52,512 nt of DNA from NCBI GenBank assembly GCA_045538465.1, contig JAZSRK010000088.1, positions 1-52,512 on the forward strand, read 5' to 3'. Under the pieces are notes generated by a model. The model saw nothing but the letters and a program-made list of their open reading frames with translations, did not search any database and had not been told where the DNA came from. This document shows positions 13,603 through 23,343 of this stretch, one piece after another. Position 1 is the first letter of the stretch. Every line of letters begins with the position of its first letter. A program made the translations under genes and the position numbers. This stretch comes from Limiplasma sp045538465 (GTDB lineage: Bacteria > Bacillota > Clostridia > Christensenellales > Aristaeellaceae).

Positions 13603-14610
13603 ATGGATACCATTCGATTGGGACGCACAGATCTTGTGGTGAACAAAAACGGCTTCGGTGCGCTGCCGGTGCAGCGGGTCAACTTGGAGGATGCTGCCAA
13701 GCTTTTGCGCAGAGCCTATGATAACGGCATCAATTACTTCGATACCGCCCGCTCCTATACCGATAGCGAAGAAAAGCTGGGCGTTGCCCTGAGCGATGTG
13801 CGGCAGAATATCATCATTTCCACCAAGACTGGCGCTACCACCCCGGAGATGTTCTGGCAGCATCTTGGCGAGAGCCTGTGCCTGCTCAAGACTGATTATA
13901 TCGATATCTACCAGTTCCATAACCCCTCCTTCTGCCCCAAGCCCGGCGATGGTACCGGCCTGTACGAGTGCATGCTGGAGGCTAAGGCACAGGGAAAGAT
14001 CCGCTTTATCGGCTTTACCAACCACCGCCTTGCCGTAGCCAAGGAGGCTGTGGAAAGCGGCCTGTACGATACCCTGCAATTTCCTTTTTCCTACCTTGCG
14101 GATGAAAAGGAAGAAGCCCTCGTGCGGCTGTGCGAGGAAAAGGACGTGGGCTTTATCTGCATGAAGGCGCTGGCAGGCGGTCTCATCACTCGTTCGGATG
14201 CGGCCTATGCCTACCTGAACCAGTTCCCCGTAGCGCCCATCTGGGGCATCCAGCGGGAAAACGAACTGGATGAGTTCCTGTCCTATCAAGATGATCCCCC
14301 TGCCATGACCGAGGAACGCATCGCCTATATCGCTCGCGAACGGGGCGAGCTGGTGGGCGAGTTCTGCCGCGGCTGCGGCTATTGCATGCCCTGCCCCGCT
14401 GGCATCGAGATCAACACCTGCGCCCGCATGAGCCTGCTCCTGCGCCGCTCCCCCACGAAAGGGCACCTGTCCCAAGCCGGGCAGGACATGATGAGCAAAA
14501 TTGAAGGCTGCCTGAACTGCGGCCAGTGCAAAGCAAAGTGCCCCTATGGGTTGGATACGCCCAATCTCCTCAAAAAGAACTACGAGGATTACAAGACGTT
14601 TTTGGAGTAA
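13603..14610 (+). CDS. Aldo/keto reductase with C-terminal 4Fe-4S cluster domain (335 aa)
   Basis: NAD(P)H-dependent oxidoreductase of the TIM-barrel AKR family. The catalytic tetrad is visible: Asp47 and Tyr52 in YFDTARSYTD, Lys75 in STKTG, His106 in YQFHNPSF. The C-terminal extension holds two Cys clusters, CRGCGYCMPCPAGI and CLNCGQCKAKCPYG, as in ferredoxin-like AKRs of anaerobes that may move electrons between iron-sulfur and nicotinamide carriers. The start could be ATG 13597 or 13603; GAGG at 13590-13593 is better spaced for 13603. Substrate unknown. The broken MerR gene lies head to head with it. Confidence 0.9.
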   Translation: MDTIRLGRTDLVVNKNGFGALPVQRVNLEDAAKLLRRAYDNGINYFDTARSYTDSEEKLGVALSDVRQNIIISTKTGATTPEMFWQHLGESLCLLKTDYIDIYQFHNPSFCPKPGDGTGLYECMLEAKAQGKIRFIGFTNHRLAVAKEAVESGLYDTLQFPFSYLADEKEEALVRLCEEKDVGFICMKALAGGLITRSDAAYAYLNQFPVAPIWGIQRENELDEFLSYQDDPPAMTEERIAYIARERGELVGEFCRGCGYCMPCPAGIEINTCARMSLLLRRSPTKGHLSQAGQDMMSKIEGCLNCGQCKAKCPYGLDTPNLLKKNYEDYKTFLE

Positions 14611-14816
14611 GATGCAGGGGATGATCCCCACACCATTGATCGCCGCCTTACCTACTTGTGTAGCCGATTCTCATTTTGGTCAACGATTCATAGTGCTAGC
14701 ACTTCGGTAGTAGGTTCCGCTGCATCTGCTTCGCTTCGTCCGTTTTGGTAAGCTGTTTATTACACCCGGTTCTATGGAAGTAATGCTAATAGATCGTTTC
14801 GTAAAATCTGATAGTC

Positions 14817-14860
14817 AAAAAGGCTGATGCTTGGACGAAGTCCATGGCATCAGCCTTTTT
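14817..14860. terminator. Bidirectional terminator between convergent genes
   Basis: Fourteen-base perfect arms (14817-14830 and 14847-14860) with A5/T5 ends enclose a smaller TGGAC-GAA-GTCCA hairpin. It ends both the aldo/keto reductase and the GH3 operon. The remaining gap 14611-14816 holds no gene; a 12-bp palindrome AGTGCTAGCACT lies near 14695. Confidence 0.9.
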
Positions 14861-14885
14861 GGTTGGAAGGTATCTTCCATTTGCT

Positions 14886-17156
14886 TTACTTTTGATTGAG
14901 CTGCTCGATCATCTGAGCCAGCATATCATAGGTGATCTGGCCACCGGAGAAACTAGCCAGAGAACGGAGCGGCATATAACGCATCATCGCTTCTGCCATG
15001 TCGCTGGAAATAGCACTGGAGGCCACATCCGACTGTACATCGCTTCCGCCGACACCGAGCATCGACTGCTGCAAAAGATTGCCAAAGAACTGCATGGCCT
15101 TTTCGTTCTTTTTCAGATCCAACACGATCGTATTGACAGATAGCGGCTCCTGAACAACAACGGAGCTTTTCACATTTACGATCTCGCTCAGCAGGATCTC
15201 TCGGCTGGAATGGCCGATGTCAATGGAAAACTCGCCGCTCTCTACATGCCAATCGTGTAGTGCCGTATTCCAGTAGGCGAAAGCACGCTTATCCAGAATG
15301 AAGGAGACGGTCTTTGTTTCACCTGGCAGCAGGCTAACTTTCTCAAAGCCCTTCAATTCACGTACTGGACGGAAGACTTCACTCTCCAAGTCGTGCACAT
15401 ACAGCTGCACAACTTCTTTGCCGGCCACAGCACCAGTGTTAGTTACATCCACGCTAACGGTAAGCGTATCCGTATCACTGATCTCCTTGGCATTCAGCTT
15501 AAGATTGGAGTAAGCAAAGGTGGTATAGCTCAAGCCGTAGCCGAAGGGGAAGAGAACGTTCATCTTCTTCTTGTCATAATAGCGATAACCAACAAATACG
15601 CCTTCGTTGTATACGGCTACATTGCCTTCACCGCCATAGGACAGATAAGAAGGGTTGTCTTCCAGTTGGATCGGGAAGCTCTCTGGCAGACGACCGCTGG
15701 GGCATACATCGCCATACAGCACAGCCTTGGTGGCGCCACCGACAGCTTGACCGCCAAGATATCCTTCAATAACGCCCTTCACACAGCCAAGCCAAGGCAT
15801 CTCGATGGGAGAACCATTATAGAGTACCACAACGGTATTGGGGTTCGCAGCAGCGACACGCTCGATCAGCTCTACCTGACAAGCGGGCATACGCATATGC
15901 GTACGGTCATAGCCCTCAGATTCAAAGGAGTCAGGCAACCCGGCAATGATAACGGCTTTGTCTGCCGATTTAGCTGCTTCAACAGCCTGCGCGATCAGCG
16001 CTTCATCTGAGGCCTCCGTTACCACATCATAGCCTTGCGCATAAGTAATGTTTTCATTCCCTGCCAAGGCATCCATCAGGCTTTCGATTTTGAAGCAGTT
16101 GATGTGGCTGCTGCCGCCGCCTTGGAAACGAGGAGCCACGGCAAATTTGCCGATCACGGCGATCTTTTCATCTGCCTTCAGGGGAAGAATGGCGTCTTCA
16201 TTCTTCAGCAATACCATGCACTCTGCGGCCAGCTCACGGGCCAGCTCATGTTGCGCTTCTTTATCCCAAACAGTATCGGGCTTGGCGTTGTCAAGATAGC
16301 GTTGGTGAACGGTCAGAATGCGTTCTACGCAAAGATCGACATCTTTTTCGTCCAATAGTCCATCACGAACAGCCTGCACCACGCGGCGGTCGTTGCTGCC
16401 GCCGGAGGACGGCATTTCCAGATCCAAACCGGCATGAACACCCTTAACACGGTCGCTCACGGCACCCCAATCGCTGACCACATAGCCATCAAAGCCCCAT
16501 TCATCACGGAGCAGCTCTGTCAGCAAGGGATAATGCTGGGAAGCAAACTCGCCGTTCAGCTTATTGTAAGAGCACATAACAGTCCATGCTTTGCCCTTTT
16601 TTACCGCGCTTTCAAAGGCAGGGTAGTAGATCTCACGAAGCGTGCGCTCATCCACTACGCTGTCAGATGACATACGACGATGCTCCTGACTGTTTGCAGC
16701 GAAGTGCTTTACACTTACGCCAATGTTGCGGCTCTGTATGCCGTTGATCAATGCGGTGGAAAGCTCTGCTGTCAGATAAGGATCTTCGGAAAAATATTCA
16801 AAGTTGCGGCCGCACAAAGGGCTGCGCTTGATATTGACTGCAGGCCCCAGATCTACAGCTACCTGTTCGTGCTGGCAAGCATCGCCTACGCCTTCACCGA
16901 TCTGACGGAGCAGATCACGGTCAAAGCTTGCTGCTGTAGCACATGCGGTTGGAAAACAAACGGCTTGAATACTTTCGTTTACACCCAGATGATCGGCTTC
17001 CTGATTCTGTTTGCGCAGACCATGAGGGCCGTCCGAAACCATCACGCTGGGAATGCCCAGCCGTTCAATGGGCTTTGTATGCCAGAAATCCAGACCAGAA
17101 AGCAGGGAGCACTTTTCCTCCAGTGTCATCTGAGAAATGATCTTCTTGATGTCCAT
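14886..17156 (-). CDS. Glycoside hydrolase family 3 beta-glucosidase (756 aa)
   Basis: Retaining beta-glycosidase. The N-terminal TIM barrel holds VMVSDGPHGLR near 38-48, KHFAANSQE at 150-158 (substrate contacts) and the nucleophile Asp229 in VVSDWGAV. The second alpha/beta domain starts around 325 (ECMVLLKNED), and a fibronectin-III-like domain follows near 570-640 (LTVSVDVTNTGAVAGKE). No signal peptide is present, so it acts in the cytosol on imported sugars. ATG 17156 has AAGGAG six bases away; an in-frame TTG at 17174 would overlap the preceding gene's stop. It is the last gene of the transport operon, 10 bases after the ATPase gene. Glucosidase versus xylosidase specificity cannot be fixed by eye. 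Confidence 0.93.
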   Translation of the reverse strand: MDIKKIISQMTLEEKCSLLSGLDFWHTKPIERLGIPSVMVSDGPHGLRKQNQEADHLGVNESIQAVCFPTACATAASFDRDLLRQIGEGVGDACQHEQVAVDLGPAVNIKRSPLCGRNFEYFSEDPYLTAELSTALINGIQSRNIGVSVKHFAANSQEHRRMSSDSVVDERTLREIYYPAFESAVKKGKAWTVMCSYNKLNGEFASQHYPLLTELLRDEWGFDGYVVSDWGAVSDRVKGVHAGLDLEMPSSGGSNDRRVVQAVRDGLLDEKDVDLCVERILTVHQRYLDNAKPDTVWDKEAQHELARELAAECMVLLKNEDAILPLKADEKIAVIGKFAVAPRFQGGGSSHINCFKIESLMDALAGNENITYAQGYDVVTEASDEALIAQAVEAAKSADKAVIIAGLPDSFESEGYDRTHMRMPACQVELIERVAAANPNTVVVLYNGSPIEMPWLGCVKGVIEGYLGGQAVGGATKAVLYGDVCPSGRLPESFPIQLEDNPSYLSYGGEGNVAVYNEGVFVGYRYYDKKKMNVLFPFGYGLSYTTFAYSNLKLNAKEISDTDTLTVSVDVTNTGAVAGKEVVQLYVHDLESEVFRPVRELKGFEKVSLLPGETKTVSFILDKRAFAYWNTALHDWHVESGEFSIDIGHSSREILLSEIVNVKSSVVVQEPLSVNTIVLDLKKNEKAMQFFGNLLQQSMLGVGGSDVQSDVASSAISSDMAEAMMRYMPLRSLASFSGGQITYDMLAQMIEQLNQK

Positions 17157-17166
17157 GGTCTTCTCC

Positions 17167-17994
17167 TTATCCAACAGTACTCAAATCCCAAGGCTCATGG
17201 ATCTTGGGAACATCGCTGATCAAGCGCTTGGTATAATCTGCCTTGGGTGTCAAAATCACTTCATCTGCAGAGCCGCTTTCCACAAATTTACCATGCTCCA
17301 TGATATACACGCTATCGGAAATGTAATAGGCCAGACCGATATCATGGGTGATGAAAATGATAGTCATGCCGATTTCATCACGCAGCTGGAGAAGCATATC
17401 CAAAATCGTTGCGCGGGAACATGCATCGATCATGGATGTGGGTTCATCCGCTAAAAGGATCTTGGGTTTGAGCAGGAAGATGCGGGCGATCATCAGTCGC
17501 TGCATCTGGCCGCCAGAAAGCTCAAAGGGATATTTGTTGGTAAGCTCTGCAAATTTCAGGTTCACAAATGCGCAGGCTTCAGTCATCATCTCCACCTTTT
17601 TTTCCATGGGTAGATGTTTGCCGCCGCGCATGTTGATGCAATCCAACAAAACGGTGTCGATCTTGTTGAATACATTAAAGGAAGAGAATGGATCCTGGAA
17701 AATGGCCTGAATGCCTTGCCAGTATTTCTTCTTCTTCGCATGGGTAGAAATGTCCCGAGGCTTGCCTTGGAAACAGATCTCACCTTCGCTTACTTTCAAG
17801 AGACCCAGCAGCATCTTAGACAGAGTGGTCTTGCCGCTACCGCTTTCGCCAACGATGCTGACCAGTTCGCCCTCGTGAAATTCAAAGTCTACATGGTCTA
17901 CAGCAACGGTGGTCTTATTGCCATAACCGAAGATCTTCGTAACGCCCTTACCGCTCAGGCACAAGGGACGATCCTTCATGTTCTCATTCTTCAT
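17167..17994 (-). CDS. Oligopeptide/oligosaccharide ABC transporter ATPase, DppF/OppF-like (275 aa)
   Basis: Second nucleotide-binding subunit of the transporter. Walker A GESGSGKTT near residue 49, Q-loop FQDPFSSFN, signature LSGGQMQR, Walker B ILLADEPTS and the switch ITHDIG are all intact. At 275 residues it is shorter than the 310-330 usual for OppF, mainly because the C-terminal extension is missing. The ATG at 17994 lies inside the end of the first ATPase gene (11-base overlap), implying translational coupling, and GGGAGGTG provides a ribosome site. It serves the permeases encoded just upstream. Confidence 0.93.
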   Translation of the reverse strand: MKNENMKDRPLCLSGKGVTKIFGYGNKTTVAVDHVDFEFHEGELVSIVGESGSGKTTLSKMLLGLLKVSEGEICFQGKPRDISTHAKKKKYWQGIQAIFQDPFSSFNVFNKIDTVLLDCINMRGGKHLPMEKKVEMMTEACAFVNLKFAELTNKYPFELSGGQMQRLMIARIFLLKPKILLADEPTSMIDACSRATILDMLLQLRDEIGMTIIFITHDIGLAYYISDSVYIMEHGKFVESGSADEVILTPKADYTKRLISDVPKIHEPWDLSTVG

Positions 17995-18994
17995 GACTGT
18001 ACACCTCCCTCAGCTGTTCCACCGCACGGTTGCAGCGATATTCGCGTCCGTTGTCGAAGCCGACCATGACCATGTTGTCGGATCGACAGGCGGGCGTGGC
18101 ATATTTGCAACGCTCTGCAAAGCGGCAACCGGCCGGAGGCCGCTTCAAATTGGGAGGCGTACCGGGAATGGCTGTCAGTTTGTTGCTGCGGGTCCCTTCT
18201 TCGGGAACGAGAATGGATTTCATCAAGCCGCGGGAATAGGGATGGATGGGATCAAACACCATCTCTTTGGCGGTGCCGTGCTCCACGATCTGGCCGGCAT
18301 ACATTACCATGATATCGTCGGTCACATTGTAAAGCAGAGGCAGTTCGTGAGTGATGAAGATCATGCTCTTGATAAAGCCAGCTTCCATCATATCACGAAG
18401 CATTTTGATGACCATTTTCTGGCTCGTTACATCCAGCGCAGAAGACGGCTCGTCAGCGATCAGCACTTTGGGGTTCAAAATAGTGGAGATCGCAATAACA
18501 ACGCGCTGCTTCATACCGCCGGAAAGCTCTACCGCATGCTTATCCAGTGCATCTACCGGCAGGCCTAGCGTGGCAAAGCGTTCCTTGGCCATTTCGTAGA
18601 TTTGTGCTTTGTTAGCCTTGGGGTCGTGCGCCAGAATAACATCCTCAATAAATTTGCGTATGCGAATGGTAGGATTCAAGGCGTTCATTGCTGCCTGCGG
18701 AATATAGGCGATCTCTGTGCCAAGAACGCTTTTACGAACGGTGTCCGGATCCAGACCGGATATATTTTTGCCATCAATGATGATGTCGCCGCTCATATAA
18801 TGCAGGGGGGCGAAATAATAACCCATCAAGCTCAGCGCCAAAGTGGATTTGCCGCAACCGCTCTCACCTGCAATGCCGAGGCTTTTTCCCTCTTCGATCT
18901 TGAGGGAAACATGATCCACAGCATACACATCTTCATGGAAGCGTGTGATGTATTTGGTCGTCAATTCCTTGACTTCCAGCATTGTTTTTGCCAT
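17984..18994 (-). CDS. Oligopeptide/oligosaccharide ABC transporter ATPase, DppD/OppD-like (336 aa)
   Basis: First nucleotide-binding subunit. Walker A GESGCGKST near residue 43, Q-loop IPQAAMNALNP, signature LSGGMKQR, Walker B VLIADEPSSALD and FITHELPL are intact. The C-terminus keeps the OppD-type extension with spaced cysteines (CRFAERCKYATPAC and a final Cys), which in relatives holds an iron-sulfur cluster. ATG 18994 follows AAGGAGGG. The gene overlaps its partner by 11 bases and starts 13 bases after the permease gene, within one operon. Confidence 0.93.
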   Translation of the reverse strand: MAKTMLEVKELTTKYITRFHEDVYAVDHVSLKIEEGKSLGIAGESGCGKSTLALSLMGYYFAPLHYMSGDIIIDGKNISGLDPDTVRKSVLGTEIAYIPQAAMNALNPTIRIRKFIEDVILAHDPKANKAQIYEMAKERFATLGLPVDALDKHAVELSGGMKQRVVIAISTILNPKVLIADEPSSALDVTSQKMVIKMLRDMMEAGFIKSMIFITHELPLLYNVTDDIMVMYAGQIVEHGTAKEMVFDPIHPYSRGLMKSILVPEEGTRSNKLTAIPGTPPNLKRPPAGCRFAERCKYATPACRSDNMVMVGFDNGREYRCNRAVEQLREVYSHEE

Positions 18995-19007
18995 GTGTCA
19001 ACCCTCC

Positions 19008-20255
19008 TTAGTCTCGAAGCGTGGGATTGAAGACCTGATCCAGACCCGTGTTCATCAGGTTCAGGGAGAAAGAGATCAGTGTGATGGTAATGATCACGGG
19101 GAAATAAGCCCACCAAGAACCGTTGGTATGTGCAGAATACAGCATTGCCCAGTTCATCATCAGACCCAGAGTGGGCACTTCGGTAGTCTTGGGGCCAAGA
19201 CCCAGCAAGCTCAGCTGTGCTTCGGAAAGGATGCCGCTGGAAACCTGCAGGATGAAAGCCATTACTACATAGCTGGCAATATAGGGCAGAATATCCGTCA
19301 AGATGATGCGCACCAGATTATGCCCGGACAAACGGGAGAGATTAACATGGTCTCTGTTGCGCAGACTGATAACCTGAGAGCGCACAGAACGGCAGGTCCA
19401 TGTCCAGCTGGTTAAACCTATGACCAAAGCGACTACAGCTGCCCCTCGCTGCTCCTGACCGATGGAGTAGGAGATCAGGATCAGCAACACAAAGCCAGGA
19501 ATGACTGTAAATACATTGGTCACAAACATGATCAGGTCATCTGCAAAGCCGCCCAGATAACCGGCCAGCAAACCTAAAACCAAGCCGATCAGCGTTGCTA
19601 CTGCACCGGCGATCAGACCGATTTGAATAGACGTGCCGGTAGCAGAAACCAGTTCTTTAAGAACATCACGACCAAAGTTATCCGTGCCCAAAGGAAGCGT
19701 CTTTACATTGGCTACGCTGTTTATGTTAACGTAGTCTGTCTTTTGGATCGCGCCGGTCTCCTCCAGCAACTGGGTCTCTTCGTTCATCGTGGCCAGCACG
19801 AGTTTATCGCTGCCTTGCAGCTTTTTAACATTTTGATCCAGCAAACGATAGTTACGGCGGTCAGCATTGGTCATGCCTTTGAGCTTCTTATCCTCATAAT
19901 TGGCATTCCACATATCCACCAATGCATCCGTATCGTTAATGTCAAGACCGGTCACATCAACACCGGCTTTTTCAAACCAAGCGACCATCTTTACACGATC
20001 TTCTGCGGAAAGACGGCTGGCAATGCGCTTATCATCTGCATCGGGCAGACGCAGAACTTCCTTTGGCGCATCCACAGCATCATACACAGAAACGTAGGTG
20101 CCGGGTCTTGCAAAGGTACCCACACCGATCATTTCCAAGGGACTGCCGGGATTGAACAGTGGGTAAAGGAACATAAACACAAGAATGGAAACGAAGATGG
20201 TAAAACCAATAACGAATTTCGGAGAGTGAAAGATCTGTCGCAATGTATGTTTCAT
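19008..20255 (-). CDS. ABC permease, DppC/OppC-like, with a large extracytoplasmic insertion (415 aa)
   Basis: Membrane subunit of the transporter. The first helix is at about 14-34, and the core begins at LPLGTDNFGRDVL near 187, followed by five helices and an EAA-type coupling loop (LSRLSGHNLVRIILTDILP). Between helix one and the core lie about 150 mostly polar residues (35-186), where typical DppC proteins have around 50; this accounts for the length of 415 against the usual 280-300. The insert sits outside the membrane and may contact the binding protein. ATG 20255 has GGGGAGG upstream. It follows the other permease by 15 bases. Confidence 0.92.
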   Translation of the reverse strand: MKHTLRQIFHSPKFVIGFTIFVSILVFMFLYPLFNPGSPLEMIGVGTFARPGTYVSVYDAVDAPKEVLRLPDADDKRIASRLSAEDRVKMVAWFEKAGVDVTGLDINDTDALVDMWNANYEDKKLKGMTNADRRNYRLLDQNVKKLQGSDKLVLATMNEETQLLEETGAIQKTDYVNINSVANVKTLPLGTDNFGRDVLKELVSATGTSIQIGLIAGAVATLIGLVLGLLAGYLGGFADDLIMFVTNVFTVIPGFVLLILISYSIGQEQRGAAVVALVIGLTSWTWTCRSVRSQVISLRNRDHVNLSRLSGHNLVRIILTDILPYIASYVVMAFILQVSSGILSEAQLSLLGLGPKTTEVPTLGLMMNWAMLYSAHTNGSWWAYFPVIITITLISFSLNLMNTGLDQVFNPTLRD

Positions 20256-20270
20256 TCTTTACGCCTCCCC

Positions 20271-21275
20271 TCAGTCGAACTGCGCAGCTTTAACGCGCGG
20301 GTCAATAAAGCCATAGATCAAATCCAGCAGGAATGTAACGATCAGCACCATGATGGTGATGATAAGCGTCGTAGCAGAAATGAGCGGATAGTCTGCCGCT
20401 GTAACGGCCGCATACATGGTAGAACCCAAGCCGGGATAGCTGAAAATGATCTCTGCTACCAGAGCACCACCGATCATTGTGCCGATGGAGAGGGCCAGAC
20501 CAGTTACCTGAGGCAACATTGCATTACGGAAAACATATCCGACGATCTTTCTGTCCTTGATGCCCAGAAAACGGGCATACTTGACGTAGTCGGCATTGAG
20601 CTCGTATATGGACATAGAACGCATACCCACAGCCTGACCGCCAATGGAGATCAGCACGATGGACCAGAAAGGCAATTGATAGTGCGCTATAACCGATTTG
20701 ACGAAGTTCCAGCTGAAGTTAGGAATCATGTCAAACGCATATCCGCCGCCAATGGGCGCAATTTTCAGATTTACAGCAAATAACACCAGCAAAATGACAG
20801 CCATACCAAAGGCGGGCATATTGCTCAGGAACAGAGAAACAGGCATCAGTACCTTATCGAAACCTTTACGAATATAGGCAGCCAATGCACCCAACAAATT
20901 ACCGATCAGCCAACCAACAATGATGGCCGGTAATTGCAATGCGATCGTCCAGCCAATAGCGCTGGAAATAATATCGCCAACCTTACGAGGATACTGGCTG
21001 AAAGAAGTGCCCAGATCCCCTTTGAACATGTTTTTGACAAAGATGATGAATTGTTCGATCATCGGCTTGTTTGTGCCGAATTCAGCTTCGTAGCGCTTGT
21101 ATACTTCCTGCACAGCACTGGCATCGGTCATGCCTTGGGCCAGTTTGCCGGTAATGGCAGCCACAGGATCTGCAGGCATCAAACGAGGCAAAATAAAGTT
21201 CAGGATCACCGCAACTACCAGCGTGATCAAGAACCATATAATCTTTTTGCCAAAGTATTTGCGGTAGCCCTTCAT
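20271..21275 (-). CDS. ABC permease, DppB/OppB-like (334 aa)
   Basis: Membrane subunit partnering the DppC-like protein. It starts with MKGYRKYFGKKIIWFL, a first helix near 10-30, then NFILPRLMPADP, the standard DppB motif, GDLGTSFSQYP near 88, and four or five further helices with the coupling loop ending YVFRNAMLPQVTGL. The start at 21275 has AGAGGAGAG upstream; a 21-residue upstream extension has no ribosome site. Length and layout are normal. The binding-protein gene lies 71 bases upstream on the same strand. Confidence 0.93.
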   Translation of the reverse strand: MKGYRKYFGKKIIWFLITLVVAVILNFILPRLMPADPVAAITGKLAQGMTDASAVQEVYKRYEAEFGTNKPMIEQFIIFVKNMFKGDLGTSFSQYPRKVGDIISSAIGWTIALQLPAIIVGWLIGNLLGALAAYIRKGFDKVLMPVSLFLSNMPAFGMAVILLVLFAVNLKIAPIGGGYAFDMIPNFSWNFVKSVIAHYQLPFWSIVLISIGGQAVGMRSMSIYELNADYVKYARFLGIKDRKIVGYVFRNAMLPQVTGLALSIGTMIGGALVAEIIFSYPGLGSTMYAAVTAADYPLISATTLIITIMVLIVTFLLDLIYGFIDPRVKAAQFD

Positions 21276-21346
21276 AGTACATCTCTCCTCTAATGAAGGA
21301 GCGGCCATGCTCCGAAAAACGAAGCATGGCCGCTTCACGGACTAAA

Positions 21347-23140
21347 TTATTCAGCAACCAGCTCCAGGCCGTACAGAGCAGCGATGCCGTAACCGTCGGT
21401 GCAGTCAGCCGGAGGAATGTTGCGGCCGTCGTCACCAGTGGGGAAGTTGGTCCACACGCTCTCGTTTACAGCGTGGAACACGGAAGGACGATACATCAGG
21501 GAGAAGCTGGGAACCTCGGTCAGGTAGATCTTGGTCAGCTCGGTGTAGAGACCCTTCAGCTCTTCGGTATCGGTGGTCAGAGGGATCTTCTTGATCAGAG
21601 CGTCGGCTTCTGCGTTGACGTACTGGCCCCAGTTACCGCTCCAGTTGTTCTCAACACCAACGAACTCGGAGCCCAGGAACTGGTTCACGCGGGTCCAGGG
21701 GTTGGAGGGAGCAGCAGCTTCGGGAGACCACATGAAGATAGCATACTCAGTCTGGTTCGGGTTGACGAACACGGTCTGGTAGATGCTGTATTCGGGATAC
21801 AGGGTGGTGATTTCGATGCCGATGTTCTTACCAGCAGCGGCAACCACTTCCATGGAAGCCTGCCAGTCAGACCAGCCGTTGGGGCAAACAGCGTTCAGGG
21901 AGATCTTCTCGCCGTTCCACTCGCGCCAGCCGTCGCCATCGGTATCAACGATGCCAGCCTCGTCCAGCAGGGCGTTGGCTTCGTCGTACTGCATGCCGAC
22001 CCACTGCAGATCAGCAACTTCAGCCTGGTTGTACAGAGCCTGCTCGCCGGCGGTGGGGTTCATCAGAGAACGGGGCACATCGGCGAAGGAGGGGGACTGG
22101 TTGGTCATAGCGTTGGCGATGATGGTGTCATAGTCAACAGCCATGGCAATGGCCTTACGCAGGGCGGCGTTTTCAGCCAGCACAGGCAGGTTCATGTTGT
22201 ACCAAGCGGTGGGCATGGTCAAGCACACGCCATAGGGAGCTTCGTCATAATAGGTGGAGATGGGCAGACCATCTTCCAGCCACAGGTTCTGCACGTTACC
22301 GATGAACTGCTGGCAAACGTCAACTTCGCCGGCCTTCAGGGCAACTTCGCCTGCAGCGTTGTCAGCGTACATTGCGTGAGCGATGTACTTGGGAACGGGC
22401 AGCTTGCCCCACATGGAAGCATCCTGGCCCCAGTAGTTGTCATCGCGGATCAGAACGACCTTCTGATCGTCGGCATAGTACTTGGTGTAGGGGCCGGACC
22501 AGACAACGTCTTCACCGGCATCGTTCAGGATAGCCACGGCGTCGCCGTTGTTGCGGGCAACCACGGTGTCGATCCAAGCAGCCTGAGCAATGGGGGTGCC
22601 GGTCAGGAAGTCCAGAACCTTCAGGGGGTTCACGGGCTTGCCATCTTCGGTCAGAGCGGCCTTGATGGTAACTTTGTTGCCTTCAGCCACGATCTCGGAC
22701 ACATAAGCCTTGTAGCCGGTGCCGGTGCCGTTGCCGATTTCAACGCCGATATCAAAGGTGCGCTTTACGTCGTTAGCGGTGACGGGGGTGCCGTCGGACC
22801 ACTTGGCAGCATCCTTGATGGTCAGGGTGAGGGCGGTCATGTCTTCGTTCCAGGCATAATCGTCATTGGCCAGCAGACCGATCATGGAGCCATCCATGAA
22901 GTTGTACATATACAGAGTTTCGAACATCAGGGTACGATAGCCAGAAGCGCCACCGGCGATAGCCATAGCGTTATTCTGGTTGGTGCCGATAATGTTCCAG
23001 GAGTTCACGGTGCCCCACTGCTGACCAGCAAAGTACAGCGTTTCGTTGCGAGGCAGGTCCACGGTTTCAGCGCTGGCAAAGCTAACAGCAGACAGCAGCA
23101 TAACCACGGCCAGAACCAGGGTAAAGAGTTTCTTGGACAT
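21347..23140 (-). CDS. Family-5 ABC transporter substrate-binding protein (597 aa)
   Basis: Extracellular solute receptor of the oligopeptide/oligosaccharide class. A signal peptide (KKLFTLVLAVVMLLSAVSFA) ends at ASA-ETV near residue 24 with no cysteine, so it is not an obvious lipoprotein. The mature protein shows class features such as YAWNEDMTALTLTIKDAAKWSDG near 100, and ALRKAIAMAVDYDTII near 325. Coupling to a GH3 glucosidase suggests beta-linked oligosaccharides as cargo, as for cello-oligosaccharide transporters of Thermotoga; this is inference. Codon use is strongly biased, as expected for an abundant protein. ATG 23140 follows GAAAGGAAGG. First gene of the operon. Confidence 0.92.
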   Translation of the reverse strand: MSKKLFTLVLAVVMLLSAVSFASAETVDLPRNETLYFAGQQWGTVNSWNIIGTNQNNAMAIAGGASGYRTLMFETLYMYNFMDGSMIGLLANDDYAWNEDMTALTLTIKDAAKWSDGTPVTANDVKRTFDIGVEIGNGTGTGYKAYVSEIVAEGNKVTIKAALTEDGKPVNPLKVLDFLTGTPIAQAAWIDTVVARNNGDAVAILNDAGEDVVWSGPYTKYYADDQKVVLIRDDNYWGQDASMWGKLPVPKYIAHAMYADNAAGEVALKAGEVDVCQQFIGNVQNLWLEDGLPISTYYDEAPYGVCLTMPTAWYNMNLPVLAENAALRKAIAMAVDYDTIIANAMTNQSPSFADVPRSLMNPTAGEQALYNQAEVADLQWVGMQYDEANALLDEAGIVDTDGDGWREWNGEKISLNAVCPNGWSDWQASMEVVAAAGKNIGIEITTLYPEYSIYQTVFVNPNQTEYAIFMWSPEAAAPSNPWTRVNQFLGSEFVGVENNWSGNWGQYVNAEADALIKKIPLTTDTEELKGLYTELTKIYLTEVPSFSLMYRPSVFHAVNESVWTNFPTGDDGRNIPPADCTDGYGIAALYGLELVAE

Positions 23141-23343
23141 GTGATTCCTTCCTTTCGGATTGATATTTTCAATGAATCTACCTACAGCTAGATTCAAAGA
23201 AGACCATTTTGATGCATCTTAATGCATATTCAGTATCCATATTTCTTTTGGTCGCCCAAAAGATTGGATCGGCTGCAGATGAAAAAAACAAAGTCGTTTC
23301 CCTAACTTTGATTATTCTATCTATAGCCGGATTGCTTGAGTGT

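Noticed and set aside
21293..23191. Very long open frame on the plus strand opposite the substrate-binding protein gene
   Set aside because: It mirrors the codon bias of the highly expressed gene beneath it, has repetitive Gly/Val/His composition, no domain and no ribosome site.
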